The translations under genes and the position numbers were made by a program. 64,000 nt of DNA from Triplophysa rosa (taxonomy: Eukaryota > Chordata > Actinopteri > Cypriniformes > Nemacheilidae): positions 13,391,693 through 13,455,692 of the forward strand of contig NC_079898.1 in assembly GCF_024868665.1 (NCBI RefSeq). The letters run 5' to 3'. This document shows positions 1-12,297 of the stretch, in pieces. The first letter of the stretch is position 1, and each line of letters opens with the position of its first letter. The notes beneath the pieces were generated by a model. That model did no database searches. It was given only the letters and a program-made list of their open reading frames with translations, and had not been told where the DNA came from.

Positions 1-841
1 TAAACTTCCATCAGCTGAGTGAATGGGTGGGGCATGGGGCCATTGATGGGCATGCTCTTTCGCTCACTGGATGACGCGTGGGTGTGCTTTTCCGGGAGAA
101 TTGTCCAATAAGGGACTAAGAACCCTTGTTACGAAAGGGAATCCATGTTCGAAAAAAAACAAACTTTCAGAAACCTGTCCGAACCCTGGCAGAGTGAATC
201 GAGCACAGAAATACTAAGTCATACGTGTAACTCGTATGCTGACCATGTTAAGCTTGATAAGCCACCACGTTTAACAGTGTAAAGAAGTCAGAATGCATGA
301 AATGGCATGTTAACTCTGCTTTAAACAACCTTTCAAAGGAAATCTACATTCTATTCGTAGGACCAAAATCACATATTGAAAAACAGAGAAGCAAAAAGCA
401 CACTCAAAGAATGTTTGTACGTTTATTGCACTAAGTCTACAGAATGCATAAATGAAAAATAAGCTTTTGCACAAAAAAACAATACTGTGCCTTGTGACTT
501 TTATATAAATCATTTGAAGCATCCTCCCACTTTAAATAACTACATGCAGCAGTTGAGATGCAGACGAGAAGTCATCATACAATGTAATCTCACTTATTCT
601 ATTCTCGGCTTTTAGAGAGTGTGCTCTATTATTATCTTACTGATATGATGTTTCTCTTTCTCATCCCTGTCATCACTCAAAATGTCAGCTGACAATCAAA
701 CCATGGCAAGAAAATGAGCAGTCTTTACTAAACTCTGCAAAGTACAGCGTTTATTCAGAATGAGAGGTTGCAGATTCGTAGATCAAAAAGATTTTAAATC
801 ACCTGAAATAAACTCTCTGTGAGGATTAGATATTGCACATG

Positions 842-941
842 CACTCTAAAAAGTGCTGGGTTGTTTTCAATCCATGACTGGGTAAAATATGGACAGAAGA
901 AACGCTGGGTTATAAATTACCCTATGCATTTTTAGGAGTGT
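842..941. mobile_element. Short foldback MITE
   Basis: About 100 bp with inverted ends: ACTCTAAAAAGTGCTGGGTT on the left, and a right end whose reverse complement reads ACTCCTAAAAATGC. Two GCTGGGTT cores lie inside. A common type of short fish MITE; no TSD could be fixed. Confidence 0.45.
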
Positions 942-1631
942 AAAAATAACTTGCCACCTACAATGTGTAGGGATATAAAGTATCAGATGAGGTAACATTT
1001 TAATAGTTCAATAGACAAAAGTTCAATAATTCAGGTGAATGATGATCCACCAGATATTGAGAATTACAGGTCAGATTAGATCTGTACATAATAGAATGTA
1101 ATAACAAATAACATCTACAAAGGTGCTAGCTCAAATTGTTCTTCAAAAAGTTGAAACAAAGTGTATTTTTTATTACATATTACATTATAAAAGTAAACTA
1201 AAGTTCATATTTAGCTGAAAAACAAACACCCTCTTCAACCTGTCCCTTTTATAATTGGGCTGTAGTCATGCTGAATTCACAAAGCATTGTAGACTCACGG
1301 TCTTGATTGATGATGCTCATTTTCTAAGCGCTGTCTTCAACACTTAAAGTGCATATGACCCAGTTCTCTCTGCTATTCTTTTTTAATTTAACATCCACAG
1401 TGCCAAAATATGCCCTGAAGATAGATGACTACTGCTCTCCCAATCCTGGCAGGTAATGTTGAGGACCACGCAGCAAAAACAGTTGAGCTTGGCAGGGATG
1501 TGGAGAGAAAGAGAGACCGAAAGAGAGAGAGAATATATACAGTGTGCTCTAAAGAAAGAACACCTGTGATTGACCAAACATGAGGCAATAAATGAAAAAT
1601 GAAGTGTTGAACGAAAAGAAGCATGTCATTC

Positions 1632-1632
<1 letters not shown>

Positions 1633-1717
<85 letters not shown>
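1633..1717 (+). repeat. (GAAA)n microsatellite
   Basis: About 21 uninterrupted GAAA units, 85 bp. Open frames crossing it are artefacts of the repeat. Confidence 0.97.
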
Positions 1718-2515
1718 GCGTGGAGAGAGGGTGTTTCACTGTTCTCTGATCTAATTGGAGGAGATGTGCGGTCCCTGGAGAAAGTGTCTCTTCACCCTCA
1801 AAGAAACAGCAAACAACACTGCAAAGACATTTTTCACACCAGAGACACCAACATATTCTTTTCTTTTGCTTTCTGTTGCTTCTTTGAAAGCTAAAAACTG
1901 CTGCTGTTTCATTTAACTTCACTGTTGTTGGACTTTGAATATTTTATTTTTGACTTTTCAAACTAAAGCACATTCAATATAATTGGGGGAGGGGGGAGGA
2001 AGCTGAAAACAATGCATACACGTACGACATCCTGACATGTTTTTCCCGAGCTGCTCTCTTTAATATACTTACACTAACTGGGAGGTATGGGGACCCATCC
2101 AATGAGGTCATTATTATATAATGACATTACCTAATGACTTCACAGGGGTTCCAGAGCCAATAACCGCCAGATAACTTCCCCTGTAATTATTTGGAAACAC
2201 CAGTTTGTGCTTCCTCGACATTAAGCCGACATTTTAATCACATTGTCTGGGTGCTTCATGGAGCACAGCAAGGCTGTTTTGTTGAGAACACTCTTTGATT
2301 AGCTGGATTAGTGATGGTCCTGATTTAAACCACAAAACAATTACCTACACCATTACATGCTATACAGCACCACAGCCTTTGTCGTTTTATTTTACAAGAC
2401 TTTAAAAGCACATACAAAGCTTATGAATGTAATACTGACAATGTGAGTCACTATATGCTAACTTTGCTTCTGATAGGCAGATAGAATGTAAAGGAGTGCC
2501 GCAGGGATGACGTAG

Positions 2516-2810
2516 GCCGTTTCTCAATTCCAAGAACGCAAAGAACGGACTTGTGTTCTCGTGGAGACCGGTCTTGCGAGGCAGCCTCGGAAGAGCGAAC
2601 TTGGATGGACGCGCCGCAGTGACTTCTGGGACTTCAAGCGGATTCTGTAGGCGTGCAAGGCTGCATATGATGCATCCTTGATATCGAGAAACTTTCATGC
2701 ATTCTCTGTTCTTGTGTTCTTGAGTATTGGAACCGGACTTTGACGGTTATTGATGATGTAGAGCGAGAACACAAGGACGAAAGCCCGCTGAAGAACACAT
2801 TTTGAGAAAG
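2516..2810. mobile_element. Probable MITE, GGCCGTTTCTCAATTCC family
   Basis: A GC-richer block starting GGCCGTTTCTCAATTCCAAG and ending TTTTGAGAAAG gives short inverted ends (TTTCTCAA). It contains repeated AAGAACRCAAAG-like words and resembles an abundant cyprinid repeat recalled from other genomes. The ends are uncertain. Confidence 0.4.
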
Positions 2811-5800
2811 TCATATATTTGTCTGCAAAACCTAGAAGCGAGTCAGCATTTTAGCACAATTGGTTTTTGGTTAAATGTCTCAAAAAAGGTTTTGGTTAAC
2901 AAAAGCCCTAGTTTCATTTTATTCTACTATAAAACACACCAGTAATAACCTGCTTGTGATTTTTTTAAAGCTTTACCGTGTCTTAAAAATGCCGGTTGCT
3001 AACAAGTTGCTGAATGCGACTACAGACACTGATGTAAAAATCTCACAAATAATGCAACAAGGGCACAAATCTCCAAAAACGTTGGTTGTGATGCATGAAT
3101 GGAGTAATGACGTACAACATTTTTTAAATAAAGTTTAAAGAGTTGTTGGAGGCTTGGTGGTGGTCACGTTGATGTTGAGTGACTGTGGTGTAGTCTGTTT
3201 ATAGCCTCATGTTAGCTTTTGACTTCTGGCGTCTGTATTCAGGCTTCAAAATGAATAAATGGGTTAATTTTTTTGCAATCTGCCAAAAGTCCACAGGGTT
3301 TTGGTCGAGGGAACCAGTGTGGAGCTAACTTCCAAGTTGACCTAAAAAAACGTCGTCCCTGCAGCACTCTATAATTTGTTCAAATTCTTATAACACACAA
3401 CTGAGGGAAAAAAACAGAGGAAAAAGAGTGTATTTGTATATATATTATAAACTGTATTTCACAAAAGAAATAATCAACTTCACGTTAACAGTTTCACTGA
3501 ATAAACCTTTACATTCTTTTTATTTCAATCTCATTGGAAAGCTCAGCACATTATTAATGAATCTGCACGGAGAGAAAGAATGTGACTATGAAACAGTGTC
3601 TTGTCAAGCCACTGGCAGCGTTCTTTACTGTGGTCAGATGAGATATGGTTTATGACCTCTCATTAATAGCCATTACTATGGAGGTCAGTCAGGACGAGCT
3701 GGTGGGTTATCTGCAGAGCTATAAACCACAACACAATGGAAATAGCTACATCAATCACTCATACCGCTTTGACTGAGATAGAAAGACATAGAGTGAGGGC
3801 ACAGAGCAGGAAAAGGGAAACAGAATATTCATAATAAACACAGAAGAGAATCAATAGCAGGGTGATGATGAAATCTTTCATTGTGAGCGTCAATGATGAA
3901 ACCCAGACACTCATAAATAAAGCATTTACAGTCTGAGCTCAAACTGATCGCAATAGTTCCTGTTATATCACATGTAACCATACATCACAGGTGAGAAAAC
4001 AATTTACCAAGATTAAAGAGGGAATTCACAAAGAATTAATTATAGTGGTATTCATTTGAACGTGCATTTGTGTTGTTTAGCATCTGATTTACTAAAGGAA
4101 TTATGCAAATCAGGTATTTGCATGGCACTATTCCTCATCTTTTGGGAATTGTAATATTAGTAAATAAGTAAAGCTGTTGTATCCGCTTTCTTTGATGGAA
4201 GATATGGATTTACACAGTAAATGCTGTTGAGTGACATTCTGTATGTTTAAAGATAATAAATTCTTCACATATAATAATACGGAACAGAATATCAATAAGT
4301 GACAATGTAGTTTGGACCCAAGAACTATCCAGCACAAGACGACTGGCTGCTGTACTTTAAAGGTGAGAGGAAACTGTCATTTTCAAAGAAAATACATGTA
4401 AAATATATGCCAGGAATCAGCGCACATAGCTCGGGTTGAGTCAGTGTGCCCTTTTCTTTTGCCTGCTTAAACCAGCTTAATGAATCCTCACGGAAACTAA
4501 ATTAATAAACACGACATCCTGCAAAATCTGCTCAAGAGACATTGGCTATTGCATCAATGATCTCTAGTCATCTTATGACGTTACTGTGATTGGTTGATTA
4601 CTCTATTAATGAGTCAAATCCCTCCTATGATGTTCAGAACGGGCCTAAAAGTTGAGCTGTTTGATGTGATTGTGATAGCTTGACAAACATCAAGTGGAAC
4701 TAGAACATGAAATTACATTAGACTAAAAAAACACAGCGCGGAAACTTTTCCACAACATGTCTCTGCCGTATTACATGATGAAGAAACCAGCATTTTTCAA
4801 CAGTGTCTGTATGTCCTGAAACATGGAAATGGGGGAGTTTCTCGTTTAGCTTGAGCTTGTCTGAAAAGAAAAGCTTTGGTCTAAAGGAGCCCAGAGATAG
4901 ATTAGTCAAAACCTGAACTAAATGCTTTGCTCTAAGTGGCAGTAAGCGTCCCAGAGAAAACCTCTAAAACAGAACAAGACAAGTGTCAGGACTTTTATTT
5001 GTACTCACGAGTTAAGTGGCAGAACCCTGTGATGTATATTTAAACACCAGGTCAGTACTTAGCAGTAGAAAGGATGGAAACTTTGTAAAGGTGGGTTGTG
5101 TTGAATGTGTGAATGGGGTGGCGGGTGTTTGCGAGCGCACATGCTGGTGATTTTGCTTTAGTGCAGACCACTGACCCACCGTAATGGACTTTGTGATGGA
5201 CGGAACGTCTAGTTCAGCAATTGCTCTGAGCCATAGCACAAGAAATTGACTCGTACGCCGATCAATAGTCTGGTAGCGTTCTGCGAAATGAACATACCAC
5301 AGGACAAGTTCAAAGATTTGTGTTCATCAGCGAACAAGTCGATTTCTGCTGTTTCATGAAATAATTCCACTCTGGAAGGAGCGCAGAAATATTAAGCACA
5401 GTTTAACATGTCACCCAACAGCTCCCTGTCCAACTGACTCTGAAAAGACCAACGCAGTGCCGAAAGAGCCGTTTCCAGCTTTAATTGATTCCAGAGCGCC
5501 ATTGAGGACTTGGGCGCTCATCTCGCCCCCTCAGGGGTTCCATGTCACATGGGGGTTTTGTTGCAGATGTGTCCAACAACACATTTTTTGACTAATTATG
5601 TTTGAAGAACAGAGGGTTTATTAATAATAGCCTACCACCAAGTGCTGTTGAAAACCATAGCTTGCGTAACATATTTAAACCCAGTGTGGCTAAAACTTAT
5701 GCCAGAAAGTGCTTCCAAAAAGGATTTTTTTAAGGATGGGGCAACACTGAGGGTATTGGGCCTGACAGGAAATGTACAAAACCATAAGTAGGCCCAGATG

Positions 5801-6397
5801 GAATTTTGTGGGGTTTATTTGCGTTTTCTATGGTGATTTTGTGGGAACATTTTTGAAAGTCTACGTAACGGACATAAACATGGTAGAATGTGGAAAATAG
5901 AGACGAGAATACTGCACTCTTATTGAAAGTGGGAAGCATTAGCATTAGCTAAAAAACAATGCAAAGGTTATTGGGTTCGATGCCCATCAAACACAAATAC
6001 TGATACAAATGTTTATCATTTTGGATAAAAATGTAAATGTAAAGTTTTGTGAATGATGAACATTCTATTTTTGTTGCGCAGGAACGTTCTATTACTGGAT
6101 GTACAGTAGTTCACATGAGTTTAAATAGAAGTTTTAAAGGTACAGTAGCACGAAACAGCTGTTGAACCTTCGGGTCAGAGTGAGCGTAGAAACTAAAACT
6201 AAAATTATAATAAAACTAAACTATGATTGCAAGACACCTTGACTCAAATGATAAAACACATTTTTTCAGGATTTACGAGTGTTTGACACCTCTTTATGAA
6301 TGAGGAACATATGTTATATAAACACTCATAACAGTTATTTGGAGGAGAGACTGTGTCTGGGTTGAAGATCACTGACATTACAATAAACAATGTTTAA

Positions 6398-7646
6398 GAG
6401 CGTTTTCACACTTGGTCCTTTTCAGGGGTCTGAGCACGGTTCGCTGCGTTTTTGGCCCTTATGTGAACACTGCAAACGATATCAGACCCCTTGGAAGCGA
6501 ACCGAACCGAGACCATCTCAGGAGGTGGTCTGGGTATGGTTCGCTTTTGGCTTATGGTACGGTTCGCTAAAAACATGCATTGTGAACACAAACTGCTCTC
6601 GGCTCCCTTGCCGTTCCTGTTCGATTCTCTCTCTCTCCTGATAAGTACAGTGCATGCATAAAGGGATCTGCGTGTAAATAAAGCGCATTGTCACATATTT
6701 CTCAACTTCGGCAGCTCATTAAAGCTCTTAAAAATGTTAAAGATGTAAAGCGCAAATTCGATGTGTAAATGATGCTTATAAAAAAATAAAGCGCGTCAGA
6801 GGAGCGCATAATACAACTGAAAGAGAGAGCTGCGTAAATCCTTACAGAATCTCACATTTTAAATCTGATCACTAGAGATCCGTCTGTCATATACAAGTGT
6901 AGAGCCCTGCACGGACTCAAATTTAGGCTCTAGCCCGGAGAAAGCGCCTTTCGTTAATTGATCTCGTGTTACTTTAATATCAATAATAAAGTTGAAAACA
7001 TTATAAATCACAAACTTAACATTACTCTGTTGATTGTGTGCTTTACCCACTGTTTAACTCAAAACACTCGCATCATATCAATGTATGCATGCTCTGGTCT
7101 GGATAATAAAGTCCCTGCCATGCGAGGGAGTGGGGACAATGTCCATTGAGCATGGCACCGTGAAAAAGGCCCGATGCCCGGCTCGCGTTTTAACAACTGT
7201 CCCAAAGCCCGGCCCTATTTGTAGGGCTCAGGCAGGAATGCAGGGCTCTATGTTTATTCATTGCACATATTTGTCTGTTTTTAATACACACGATCTTCAA
7301 TATAGCATTGTAGTTTTAGTTAATTCGCCATTCAGTCCCTTTTTACAGTGCACAAACTCTTACTAACTGCTAACGTTTACCATATTTTAATTTATACTAT
7401 ATTTACTATAATAAAACCATGGTAAATGTTCCTACAGATCAGTCCCCAAAAAACAGTATGAACATAAAGAGGTCTGAGTACCCATTACTGCTTCAGTGGA
7501 ACAAAAAGGATCTGAGTCCTCTTTCAGGGACAGAGACAGTGTGAACATAAAAAGAACTCGGTCCTTTTTCATTTGGTCCACCTCTTGGTCCACTTAAAGG
7601 GGTCTGAGTTCGGTTCTTTTAAAGAGGACCAAGTGTGAAAACACCC
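6398..7646. mobile_element. Non-autonomous DNA transposon, PIF/Harbinger-like
   Basis: Terminal inverted repeats GAGCGTTTTCACACTTGGTCC and, on the right, the reverse complement GGGTGTTTTCACACTTGGTCC (18 of 21 match), flanked by direct TAA on both sides (6395-6397 and 7647-7649). A 3-bp TWA duplication is the PIF/Harbinger hallmark. No transposase is visible. Internal GGTCTGAG and GGTTCG words recur in both arms. Confidence 0.75.
6900..7250. mobile_element. MITE nested in the Harbinger-like element
   Basis: Ends TAGAGCCCTGCAC and its inverted copy TGCAGGGCTCTA, 351 bp, with AGGCTCTAGCCCGG and GCCCGGCCCTAT inside. The flanking 8-mers do not match, so the duplication has decayed or the ends are slightly different. 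Confidence 0.5.
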
Positions 7647-7995
7647 TAAGTCGCTCTGAGGAGTGTGCTTGTATGTATGTTTGTCTAGATTCATCCGTGT
7701 CTGTGCTACGCAGTGCCAGGCTATAATTTTAGCAGCTGTGGCTGTAATTAATGGCTCTATTCTGGTTTGTGGGATGAAGAGGAAACAGCCTGGTAAGCAT
7801 CAATGTGACACCCCGAGTTTAACTTTGACCTTGTGTTATGATAGAGCGCATCACTTAGGAACAGAGGTCATACAAACTCATGCCTCCCCTCCCACAATCA
7901 TGACAGAACTGCATAAATTGTCATACAATTCTATTTGATTAAATCGTATTGTGCACTTAACAGTAGCTATGACATGGTTATAATACATTTATATT

Positions 7996-8230
7996 TGAAG
8001 AGTTTTGTTGCAAAATGAGATAACTCTGTTTTGAAAAAAAAAAATCACGTTTTTTATTATGTTATCATGTTTTTATTGTGTTAGTTAGCTGTATTTTTGA
8101 GTTATTATGGCTTAAATCAAAACAAACCAACTGCAGTTTGATTGATATTAATTGGAATGAACAATAAAAAACATGATTTTTGAAAGTATGTAAAAAATGG
8201 AGTTATCCCATGTTGGAACCAAACTCTTCA
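7996..8230. mobile_element. Foldback MITE, 235 bp
   Basis: Inverted ends TGAAGAGTTTTGTTGC / TGAAGAGTTTGGTTCC followed by GAGATAACTC / GGGATAACTC. The flanking 8-mers TTTATATT and TTTATTTT match at 7 of 8, suggesting a hAT-like duplication. The interior is very AT-rich and non-coding. Confidence 0.6.
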
Positions 8231-9656
8231 TTTATTTTAGGGCTTAATAAATCCTAAATCACCAGGAAAGCTATATTTATTTGCATTCTTTGTATTCCTT
8301 GTATGATTTTCAGTGTGTTTAGATGATGTAGTGGTCTGCATTTTGATACAGACAGCCTTGTTTCATTAAAGCTAACTCTGGTATGGGCAGGTGTGTGAAG
8401 ACAGTAGGCACACATACAGTACATCTAGATAAACAGAGACCACCTGCCTCTGTTCTGATCCCATGAGCCCAATCTGTGCTCAGCTGACATTTTAAGAACG
8501 CATCAAATAAAACATCCGTCCAGTCACATCTCTCCTCAAAGCTACAGTATACTGATCCTATAAGAGCCAATGCTATCTAATCCAATGACATAATTTTGTT
8601 ATATATATTTTTATTTATTTATTTTATATTATTGTATTATATTATTATATTTCATTTACTTTAGAATTTAATATTTATATAATTGTTATATATTTTGAAG
8701 GATCAATTGAACCAGAGGAAGCACTAAAATAAAATATTGAATGCCCTCCGGACATCACTTATGGTCACCAAAATTTCTTTAAGTCTTCTCTCTCTCTTTC
8801 AGGTCAACAGACTACGGTCTGCCTGCGACAGCTCTTCTGCTGAAAGCTTTTTGGTTAGCTGTTCATGCAGAATGCTGAAGTATTACTGCAGATACTGTGC
8901 AGATGTGTAAAGTGTTTGAAATGTGGAGCACTGGTGATGGAGCATTCACAGGCTGCTGGGAATATGTCTGTCTATCTATCTAGCTAATCTTTTAGCGCAT
9001 CGCTACTTCTGACACTCTGTTTACTGGGAGCTTCAACAGGTCAAAAAGCTAAAACAAGCAATCCTCCAGTGACCCATGGATGATGGAAAGGGTAGTAAAA
9101 CGCAACGAGGTGAAGTGTTATCTAAACGTTGTGGAATCTTTAGTGATGTTTTTTGTGAAGATATTTTGTAAGATAAGACTGGATTAGAAAACATCTTGTC
9201 TAACATTGTCTTTATATCTTAATTTGCTATAGGCTTGAATTCCTAATAAATATATGATAGCTTTACTTTTAATACGTACTCAAGGCTGTATCATAAAGGC
9301 TTGAAGCCTATCAAACACTAATCTAATGTTCTACAACTCAGCAAAACCAGTCAGAAAAGGAGAAGAATGCAAGGAACAGCATTCCTTAAAGGGCTCATCA
9401 GACTTTTCCCCGCGTTTAAGTGCTATAATCGGGTCCTAGGTGCATCTACTAACTCAGAAAACGTGAAAAAAAAGAACCCAGTAAGAGAGTTTGCCTCTCC
9501 CTGCAAGCATGCGAGAAATCGAGCCGTTCAGATTTCGCTCCTGTTGTGACGTAGAGGGAGGCTCTTATTATAATGTTACCGCCCCTTAATCTACACAATT
9601 CCACCCATGGCGCTGCCGCCATTGTTGTTTTCACAACGTGTTGTGTACGTGACGTC

Positions 9657-9860
9657 ATGGCTAAAGTTCGTGGACAACATGCAAAATGTCATGTAGTTGG
9701 CTGCACAGACAAACACAAGTCTTTGTTTAGAGTCCCAACCTCGGAAGAGACGAGACACGAGTGGATTTATTTTATTTTTAGTGGAAATACCCCAGAAACC
9801 ATAAGTAAAAACCTGCTTGTTTGCGCGAATCACTTCAAGCCGGAGTGCAAGCAGGATTAG
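9657..9860 (+). pseudogene. THAP-type zinc-finger fragment of the TTAA element
   Basis: Starts MAKVRGQHAKCHVVGC and runs 67 codons to TAG. It shows the THAP C2CH pattern: C-x4-C, 39 residues, then C-x2-H (CANH), with the conserved Trp in HEWIYF and a Pro in FRVPTSEE. The finger is nearly complete but the frame stops soon after, where THAP proteins have the C-terminal AVPTxF-type region, so it is a truncated DNA-binding domain. Upstream in-frame ATG codons exist from about 9573. It belongs to the mobile element, not to a host gene. Confidence 0.7.
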
Positions 9861-10187
9861 CTTCAAAATTGTTCCTCAAGAGGGATCGAGACCAATTGAA
9901 CGAGACAAAGCTGCCTATATAAGTAAATATTTATCAACAGTCTGAATTGACGTACATGTACCGTATATATAGGAGGATAACGTTAGCATATGATATCGAA
10001 GGGAGCTAAGTCAGTCACGGGCTAAATAGAACATTCAAAGCCAAACTTACTCTATATTTATATGTTATTTGGCAAAAGGGCGCTTGGAGTTTAGCTGTAT
10101 GTGTGTTAATACATTATGTGCGTTAATATGTTTTGCTGCGGCAAGCTGTCACTATTGTTTTGCTAATGAACAGGGGCGAACACTGCG

Positions 10188-10455
10188 GATAGTTTCGTTT
10201 TAACGTCTCAAATCATTCATCCTTAGGCTAAAAAAATCCATCACAGCAAACAGAGAATATAGTTATGCTCTCACGTTGTGTGTGTATAACTTGTCAATGA
10301 CAAGCGCTAAAATCCACTTAATTCCGCTGAGATCTGCAGGTGCGCATTCCGTGGATTTTAGGCAAGCATACACATTAGTAGGATGCGCTGTTTGCTATGA
10401 CAGATTTTTTAGTCTCAGGACGAATGATTTGAGACGTTTAAAATGAAACTAACCG
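10188..10455. repeat. Inverted repeat inside the THAP element
   Basis: Arms of about 60 bp: CTGCGGATAGTTTCGTTTTA on the left, and on the right the reverse complement CTGCGGTTAGTTTCATTTTA. Both are followed by CGTCTCAAATCATTC and a CAGCAAACAG-like word. Either a nested MITE or the sub-terminal fold of the host element. Confidence 0.6.
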
Positions 10456-12297
10456 CAGAGGAGTTCAGGAAATATCATTTAGCTAAACGATTGCAGTACT
10501 GTACTACACATGTGTTGGATTGACACGCCGGACAGAAGGGGGGTGGGGTGCGCAGTAACTCATTATCATTTAAAGAGACATGCACCAAAACGGGCTGCTG
10601 TGAGCATAGCTGTTTTTGACGAGGCAAAAAGGGTTTTGTTTACACAGCCATTGAGTGTTTTTAAGCTAAATATGTTACAGACATTTCATGAAGACCCTAA
10701 TAAATCATACCAACTTGTTGAAAGTGCTCATACGATGAGCCCTTTAATGCTTTTAATATCTTCACTCAATTAATTTGCTCTCGTAATAATGTAAATTTGA
10801 TGTTAAGAGAGATCTCTACAATAGGGACTGGACACACATGACCTGCATGTGGCATTTTGGGATATTTACCTTGCTTAATCTAGAGAAGCTTACATCTGTG
10901 AGCTTTAATGAGGCAAAATGGAAACAAATGAAGTGTGTGTTCCCATTACTCTTGAGTGTATCCAAAGAGACCAAAAAAAGGTGATATTGGCGAGAGATAG
11001 AGAGAAAGTAAAAGAGAGAGGAAGACTTTCTGTTCTCTACTGAATTAAACACCTCTTAATCTGTTTGTGTTCCACCTGAGCTCAGAAGCATCGGCTCCAA
11101 CAGAGGTGATGGAAAATAAAACAAAGGGGAGGAGAGTGTGTTTACATGGATCGTGTGTATCCTAAGCTTAAGGGTAAATGGGATGAATTGATATAATTAT
11201 CTTGACACATCAGTGCCATTACTTAAACATAAGCAGATCTACAGAGCATTGAGTTAAAGGAATTACTGTGCCCACAAATCCCCCAACAATAAATATACAT
11301 TAAATATACATACATAATACACTCAAACCATAACCATGCATTGGGATTTAATGTGATATATTGTGTATTACTTTGAATTGAAAAACTTGCAAGTGGAACA
11401 ATTGCGTTAACTGGTAATATACTAAAGCACTAGATTTATAAGCTTTTTTTTGTTTTATTGAAAAAAATTCAACTTTGTTCTCAGATTTTGCTGACCTGTA
11501 CTTTCGGATAATAGGTCGAAACTACACTACTTAACAATGAGTGTGAAAAAACATTAAAGTTTGGTTCTACTGTCTTAGAAAAGCTGTAGCATGAATCTGT
11601 AGCTCAAAGTGTGTAATGTAAAGTCACAACAACAAACAGTGTGCGCACACAGACTGAAATAATTTACCCCATAAACGCCAGGGATGAGGTTTTCGGGAGA
11701 AGTTGCTGGATCAAGATTAATGAGGATGTGCAGTTTTTGTTGCCATAGTAACTTGCAATAAAGGTATTCTGAAATACCCAATTCATTTTGAAAATTCACC
11801 AAACATCTCCAAGGCAAGTGATTATAATACATTATAAATCTACAGTAATACCCCCTTACAAAGTCAAATTTGAAAATGATTACATGAGTCAACAAGCACA
11901 ACATAAAAATATTTCTGGGCAAAAACTACCGGGGAAATGCTTCATTATGGCATCTGTTGGAAAGGGGTCAAATTAATAATGACAATTATTTATGATTTAT
12001 CTTTATACTTTATTTTTATCATAACCTTATCTAAATTGCAGGTTTAGAACTGTTTGCCAACTTTTAGCTGTAACTCCATTCCAGTCAGCGGTCCAGCTGA
12101 CTTCATTAGCATAAATACACAGAGAGACATGCAAATCCATACTTCACCAATGAATCACCCACATTAAACATTACACCAGAATCTGCACATGCCATTAATC
12201 TGCTCTTTGGACACAGAGAAACTAAAAAACGTATATTTTTTAGCATATCTCAACATACACTATAGTACATTTAACTGACAAGCAAATGACTCTAAAC

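Larger units (their letters stand above)
9390..10743 (+). mobile_element. TTAA-flanked, Kolobok-like transposon carrying a THAP domain
   Basis: Ends AGGGCTCATC and inverted GATGAGCCCT, perfect over 10 bp, each flanked by TTAA (9386-9389, 10744-10747). Kolobok elements use TTAA targets and encode THAP-containing transposases (family knowledge), which fits the THAP-like ORF at 9657-9860. The catalytic domain is missing, so the copy is non-autonomous. A second inverted repeat sits at about 10188-10455. Confidence 0.7.

Noticed and set aside
1592..1922. Frames of about 100 codons on both strands
   Set aside because: They are created by the (GAAA)n microsatellite (KERK / FLSF repeats).
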